From: Saccharopolyspora gloriosae
GTDB lineage: Bacteria; Actinomycetota; Actinomycetes; Mycobacteriales; Pseudonocardiaceae
Direction of reading: 5' to 3'
DNA length: 64,000 nucleotides
NCBI RefSeq assembly: GCF_022828475.1
Contig: NZ_CP059557.1
Coordinates: 1,178,001-1,242,000, forward strand
Position numbers and translations under genes: made by a program. Each line of letters opens with the position of its first letter. The first letter of the stretch is position 1. Below, piece after piece: positions 60,389 through 64,000 of this stretch. The notes below the pieces were generated by a model that was not told the DNA's origin, did no database searches, and worked only from the letters and a program-made list of their open reading frames with translations.

Positions 60389-61024
60389 TCAGCGCGGTTT
60401 CCCGGCGGCACCCGCCAGCCACGCCATGGTGCGCTCACCGAGCCCGATGCCGGTCGCCCGGCGCAGATCCGCCGCAGTGTCCACATCGCAGCGCAACGAC
60501 TCCCAGCCGCCGTCCAACGTCCGAGCCCCGGAGGACGCGTGCGCCGCGGCCGAACCCGGCCCGAACCGGGGCGTGAGCGCGCCGCCCACGCCTGCCAGCA
60601 GCAGCGTCGTTCCCGTTCCCAGGTGATCCGCGCTGAACGCCCGATCCGGCCCGGCCTGGACCAGCGCCGCCGCCAGTTCCACGGGGCGCAGCGCCGGAAG
60701 ATCCGCTTGCAATGCCCCGATCCGGGCCGTGCCGCGCGAGCGCAGCACCCGCTCCCCGTGCTCCAACGCCGGATTGAGCCCCGCCCCCGGATCGTCGGGC
60801 ACGACCTCCACGCCGTCGGCGGCGAACGACTCCGCCAGCCGCGGATCGGAGGTCACCACCAGCACCGCCCGCACCCCCGGAGTGCGCCGTGCGGCGTCCA
60901 CCGTGTCGTGCGCGACCGCGCTCACCAGATCCGCGTGCTGCGCGGCCGGCCGATCGCCGCGCAACCGGGACTTCGCCAGGTGCAGCGGCTTGATCGGTAC
61001 CAGCAAGGACACTCCGACGCTCAT
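60389..61024 (-). CDS. cofC: phosphoenolpyruvate/2-phospho-L-lactate guanylyltransferase
   Basis: A 211-residue CofC/FbiD, which joins GTP to phosphoenolpyruvate (or phospholactate) in cofactor F420 synthesis. The N-terminal motif [16 protein letters not shown] is diagnostic, followed by [29 protein letters not shown] and [18 protein letters not shown]. The ATG at 61024 has GGAGG nine bases upstream; the open frame runs to 61159 but without similarity. It heads the cofC-ppk-mutT1 unit and is divergent from plsC. The same neighbour relation occurs in mycobacteria. Confidence 0.9.
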   Translation of the reverse strand: MSVGVSLLVPIKPLHLAKSRLRGDRPAAQHADLVSAVAHDTVDAARRTPGVRAVLVVTSDPRLAESFAADGVEVVPDDPGAGLNPALEHGERVLRSRGTARIGALQADLPALRPVELAAALVQAGPDRAFSADHLGTGTTLLLAGVGGALTPRFGPGSAAAHASSGARTLDGGWESLRCDVDTAADLRRATGIGLGERTMAWLAGAAGKPR

Positions 61025-61143
61025 CCCGTCATCCTCCGCTTCGCCGTCGATCATCGAGTATGCCCGCCGCGAACCGACCGCTCGCCGGGCAAGAGCGTGG
61101 GCCGGGTAACTTGACAGCCGCTCTAGGGCGAGAGGAGACAGGC

Positions 61144-61929
61144 GTGGCGGAACCGGCAAGCCTCAAGCGGCCGCGCAAGCGGACCAAGGAACGGCCTCCG
61201 ACGCTGATGGGGCGGTTCTGGCTGCGGCTGGCGGCGATCGTGTTCTACCCGGCGACCTCACTGCTGTCCCGCGTTCGGGTGCACGGGTTGGCGAACATTC
61301 CGGCCACCGGCCCGGCGATCCTGGTCCTCAACCACATCTCGCACCTGGACCCGGTGTACGACGCGGTCACCGTGCACCGTGCGGCGCGGATCCCGCGGTT
61401 CATGGCCAAGAGCACGCTGTGGAACGTGCCGGTGCTGCGCAACGTGCTCATCGGAGTCGAACAGATCCCCGTGTTCCGGCGGACCGCCGACGCGCGCAAG
61501 AGCCTGGAATCGGCGCACGACGCGCTCGAAGTGGGCAAGGTCGTGATCCTCTACCCGGACGGGACGGTCACCAAGGACCCCGAGGGCTGGCCGATGATCC
61601 CGAAGCCCGGCGTGGCCCGGCTCGCCCTGGAGCACGACGTCCCGATCCTGCCCGCCGCCCGCTGGGGCACCCGCGACATCTACGACCACTACGCGAAGAA
61701 GTTCCGACCTTTCCCGCGGAAAACGGTCCACGTGCGGATCGGTGAGCCGCTGGACCTGTCCGAATTCCACGGCAAGTCCGCTGACGCCCACACGCTGCGC
61801 GCCATCAGCGAGGCCGCGATGAACCGAGTCCGCGAACTGCTCAGCGAGATCCGCGAGCAGCAGCCGCCGGAAGAGTTCTACTCACCGGCCCGCAGCCAGC
61901 AGACCCGGAGCGACGATGACGGGGCCTGA
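61144..61929 (+). CDS. lysophospholipid acyltransferase (PlsC family)
   Basis: A 261-residue acyltransferase. After a basic N terminus ([14 protein letters not shown]) and one hydrophobic stretch it has the catalytic NHISHLD motif, [31 protein letters not shown], and a YPDGTVTKD block in place of the usual FPEGT. It probably acylates lysophosphatidate. AGGAG precedes the GTG at 61144. It overlaps gpsA by 14 bases, so a glycerol-3-phosphate-making enzyme and an acyltransferase for phospholipid synthesis are translated together. Confidence 0.9.
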   Translation: MAEPASLKRPRKRTKERPPTLMGRFWLRLAAIVFYPATSLLSRVRVHGLANIPATGPAILVLNHISHLDPVYDAVTVHRAARIPRFMAKSTLWNVPVLRNVLIGVEQIPVFRRTADARKSLESAHDALEVGKVVILYPDGTVTKDPEGWPMIPKPGVARLALEHDVPILPAARWGTRDIYDHYAKKFRPFPRKTVHVRIGEPLDLSEFHGKSADAHTLRAISEAAMNRVRELLSEIREQQPPEEFYSPARSQQTRSDDDGA

Positions 61930-62935
61930 GCCCGCGGCCCCCAAGATCACGGTGCTGGGCGCCGGTTCCTGGGGCACCACCTTCGCGAAGGTCCTCGCCG
62001 ATGCGGGCAGCGACGTCACGCTGTGGGCACGCCGCGCGGAAGTCGCGGAACGGATCAACACCGAGCACCACAACCCCGGCTACGTGCCCGGCGTCGCGCT
62101 GCCCGCCGCGCTGCGGGCCACCGACGACGCCGCCGAGGCGATGCACGGCGCCGAGGCAGTGGTGCTCGCCGTGCCCAGCCAGACGTTGCGGGAGAACCTG
62201 GCGGGCTGGCAGCCGCTGCTGCCGCCGGACGCCACGCTGGTCAGCCTCGCCAAAGGCGTCGAACTCAGCACCCTCAAGCGGATGAGCGAGGTCGTCGCCG
62301 AGGTCGCAGACGTGCCGATGGACCAGGTCGCCGTGGTCTCCGGCCCGAACCTGGCCATGGAGATCGCCACCGAGCAGCCCACCGCGACCGTCGTCGCCTG
62401 CACCGACCACGACCGTGCCGTCGCGCTGCAGGCCGCGTGCTCCACCGGCTACTTCCGGCCGTACACCAACACCGACCTGGTGGGCATCGAGCTGGCCGGG
62501 GCGTGCAAGAACGTGATGGCGCTGGCGTGCGGCATGGCCGCCGGGCTCGGCTACGGGCAGAACACGATGTCCTCGCTGATCACCCGCGGGCTGGCGGAGA
62601 CGACGCGGCTGGGCGCCGCGCTCGGAGCGGAGCCGATGACCTTCGCGGGGCTCGCCGGGCTGGGCGACCTGGTCGCCACCTGCACCTCGCCGTTGTCGCG
62701 GAACCGGACCTTCGGGGAACGGCTCGGGCGCGGCGAGACGCTGGCGCAGGCGCAGGACGCCACGAACGGCCAGGTCGCGGAGGGCGTGAAGTCCTGCTCG
62801 TCCATCCGGGAACTCGCCGCCCGGCACGGCGTGGAAGTGCCGATCACCGAGGTGGTGCACCAGGTGTGCCACGAGGGGCTCGGGCCGGTGCCGGGTGCGG
62901 CGATGCTGCTGGGACGGGAACCCAAACCGGAGTGA
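61916..62935 (+). CDS. gpsA: NAD(P)+-dependent glycerol-3-phosphate dehydrogenase
   Basis: A 339-residue GpsA, which reduces dihydroxyacetone phosphate to sn-glycerol-3-phosphate for phospholipids. Landmarks: [30 protein letters not shown], the catalytic Lys in [20 protein letters not shown], and [20 protein letters not shown]. The ATG at 61916 lies inside the end of the plsC gene. Complete and of normal length. Confidence 0.96.
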   Translation: MTGPEPAAPKITVLGAGSWGTTFAKVLADAGSDVTLWARRAEVAERINTEHHNPGYVPGVALPAALRATDDAAEAMHGAEAVVLAVPSQTLRENLAGWQPLLPPDATLVSLAKGVELSTLKRMSEVVAEVADVPMDQVAVVSGPNLAMEIATEQPTATVVACTDHDRAVALQAACSTGYFRPYTNTDLVGIELAGACKNVMALACGMAAGLGYGQNTMSSLITRGLAETTRLGAALGAEPMTFAGLAGLGDLVATCTSPLSRNRTFGERLGRGETLAQAQDATNGQVAEGVKSCSSIRELAARHGVEVPITEVVHQVCHEGLGPVPGAAMLLGREPKPE

Positions 62936-63015
62936 ACCGGCACCGCCCCGTTGCGGACGGGCACCTCGTGGACGCCTAGATTGCGTGAGCACGGGTTCGT
63001 ACGGGGAGGTCACAG

Positions 63016-64000
63016 GTGGCGGAGAGCAGCGTCGAATTCGGAGACGGCACCAAGTGCGTGCACGGCGGTCACGGCGACCCCCGCCCGGGTGCTCCGCTGG
63101 CGCCGGGACCGGTGTTCGCCGCGCCCTACCACCTCGGCGGTCCGGAGGCGGACTTCTACGGCCGGGCCGGAAATCCTTCCTGGCGGGCGCTGGAAACGGC
63201 CATCGGCGAGCTCGACGGCGGGGAGTGCGTGCTGCTGCCCTCCGGCATGGCGGCCATCAGCGCCGTGCTGCGCTGCGTGCTCCGCGCGGGAGATTCGCTG
63301 TTGGTGCCCGGTGACGGCTACTACGCGACCCGGCAGTTCGTGCAGGAGGAACTCGCCGAACTCTCGTTGCGCGTCCGGGAGATCCCGACGGCGGGGCCGT
63401 GGCCGGAGGACGTCTTCGACGGGGTCCGGCTTGTCCTGCTCGAAACGCCGTCCAACCCGGGCCTGGACGTCTGCGACATCGCCGAACTGGCGCGGCGCGC
63501 GCACCGGGCCGGAGCGCTGGTGGCCGTGGACAACACCACCGCCACCCCGCTCGGGCAGCGGCCGCTGGAACTCGGTGCGGACATCGCGCTCGCCAGCGAC
63601 ACCAAGGCCCTGACCGGGCACAGCGACGTGCTGCTCGGGCACGTGTCGACGGCCGACGGCGCGCTGGCGCAGCGGCTGCGCCGGGCGCGCACCCTTTCCG
63701 GCGCCATCCCCGGGCCGTTCGAGACTTGGCTGGCGCACCGCAGCCTCGGCACCCTCGATCTGCGACTGGCGCGGCAGGCGTCGAACGCGGCCGAGCTGGT
63801 GGCGGCGTTGCTCGAGCATCCGGCGGTGACCGGCCTGCGCTGGCCGGGCCTGCCAGGGGACCCGGCGCACCGGCTCGCGAGTGCCCAGATGCGGCGCTGG
63901 GGCGGGGTGTTCAGCTTCGAGCTGGCGGACGCGGACGCGGTGGCGGAGTTCGTGCACCGCAGCGAGCTGGTCGTGGCGGCGACCAGCTTCGGCGGGCTGC
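63016..64000 (+). CDS. cystathionine gamma-lyase-like PLP enzyme (3' end outside window)
   Basis: The frame is open from a GTG at 63016 to the window end (328 codons). It belongs to the Cys/Met metabolism PLP family: CVHGGHGDPRPGAPLAPGPV, FYGRAGNPSWRALETAIGEL, LLPSGMAAISAVL, ETPSNPGLDVCDI and the PLP lysine in ASDTKALTGHSDVLLGHV. The SDTKYxxGHSD pattern with Ala after Lys is a little unusual. Gamma-lyase or gamma-synthase activity cannot be told apart here. GGGGAGG lies six bases before the start. It is 80 bases after gpsA. Confidence 0.88.
   Translation, partial: MAESSVEFGDGTKCVHGGHGDPRPGAPLAPGPVFAAPYHLGGPEADFYGRAGNPSWRALETAIGELDGGECVLLPSGMAAISAVLRCVLRAGDSLLVPGDGYYATRQFVQEELAELSLRVREIPTAGPWPEDVFDGVRLVLLETPSNPGLDVCDIAELARRAHRAGALVAVDNTTATPLGQRPLELGADIALASDTKALTGHSDVLLGHVSTADGALAQRLRRARTLSGAIPGPFETWLAHRSLGTLDLRLARQASNAAELVAALLEHPAVTGLRWPGLPGDPAHRLASAQMRRWGGVFSFELADADAVAEFVHRSELVVAATSFGGL

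Noticed and set aside
57538-60576. 1012-codon plus-strand frame opposite ppk
   Set aside because: Shadow of ppk; His/Arg/Gln-rich text without domain features.
57520-63000. Biosynthetic or defence gene cluster
   Set aside because: All genes here belong to core phosphate, F420 and phospholipid metabolism; no cluster-type enzymes, toxins or nucleases are present.

Overview
The window is one contiguous, very GC-rich actinobacterial chromosome segment. GTG starts are frequent, and the gene order follows the stretch of the Mycobacterium tuberculosis chromosome that I recall as roughly Rv2982c to Rv3029c (etfBA, a GNAT/PlsC pair, cysteine desulfurase, mnmA, a MetE-like gene, ligA, an ACT protein, gatCAB, lppZ, DoxX, a PH-domain protein, ilvBNC, serA, leuB, FAH, gltX, IclR, leuCD, hupB, mutT1, ppk, cofC, gpsA). 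The intergenic repeat families and the long Ala/Lys tail of HU point to Pseudonocardiaceae, most likely Saccharopolyspora or a close relative. It is mainly a housekeeping and amino-acid-biosynthesis region, with a small mobile-element cluster at 54-56.5 kb.

Layout. 1-7 kb: the 3' end of hrpA, degV, electron-transfer flavoprotein genes etfB-etfA, RNase HI, and an overlapping GNAT/PlsC acyltransferase pair. 7-15 kb: an MFS exporter, cysteine desulfurase (frameshifted here) with mnmA for tRNA thiolation, an iron-regulated binding lipoprotein with an IdeR-type box, a MetE-like protein and an uncharacterised protein. 15-24 kb: a hypothetical gene, ligA, a GNAT, an ACT-domain protein, and gatC-gatA-(65-aa protein)-gatB. 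24-32 kb: a truncated quinone oxidoreductase, a cation/proton antiporter, an LppZ-like lipoprotein, DoxX, ilvD and a PH-domain protein. 32-44 kb: ilvBNC behind an attenuator, a LysR/EamA divergent pair, serA, leuB, and cimA behind an isoleucine-rich attenuator. 44-53 kb: an FAH-family hydrolase, an FAD monooxygenase with a palindromic operator, gltX, a HAD phosphatase, tRNA-Gln and three tRNA-Glu genes, an IclR regulator divergent from leuCD (leuC frameshifted here). 53-64 kb: hupB, an IS5-family and an IS481-family element, mutT1-ppk-cofC, a second PlsC, gpsA, and a cystathionine gamma-lyase-like gene cut by the window end.

How the genes work together. ilvBNC, ilvD, leuB, leuCD and cimA supply most of the branched-chain amino-acid pathway. 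Two of these units carry leader peptides rich in the end-product codons followed by a terminator, and both leader start codons lie within about 10 bases of a plausible -10 element, so the leader messages may be leaderless. gatCAB and gltX together make Gln-tRNA by the indirect route, and a tRNA-Gln/tRNA-Glu cluster lies nearby. mutT1, ppk and cofC form one transcription unit, and PPK carries a histone H1-like Ala/Lys/Ser/Thr tail similar to that of the HU protein encoded a few kilobases away.

Non-coding structure is rich. One family of about 100-bp two-tier palindromes (five good copies, two decayed) sits at gene 3' ends and shows compensatory changes in its stem. A second palindrome family begins and ends with CAGGTGAATG and its complement. 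Two genes (cysteine desulfurase and leuC) are each broken by loss of one G in a G run, which suggests base-call errors more than real gene death.
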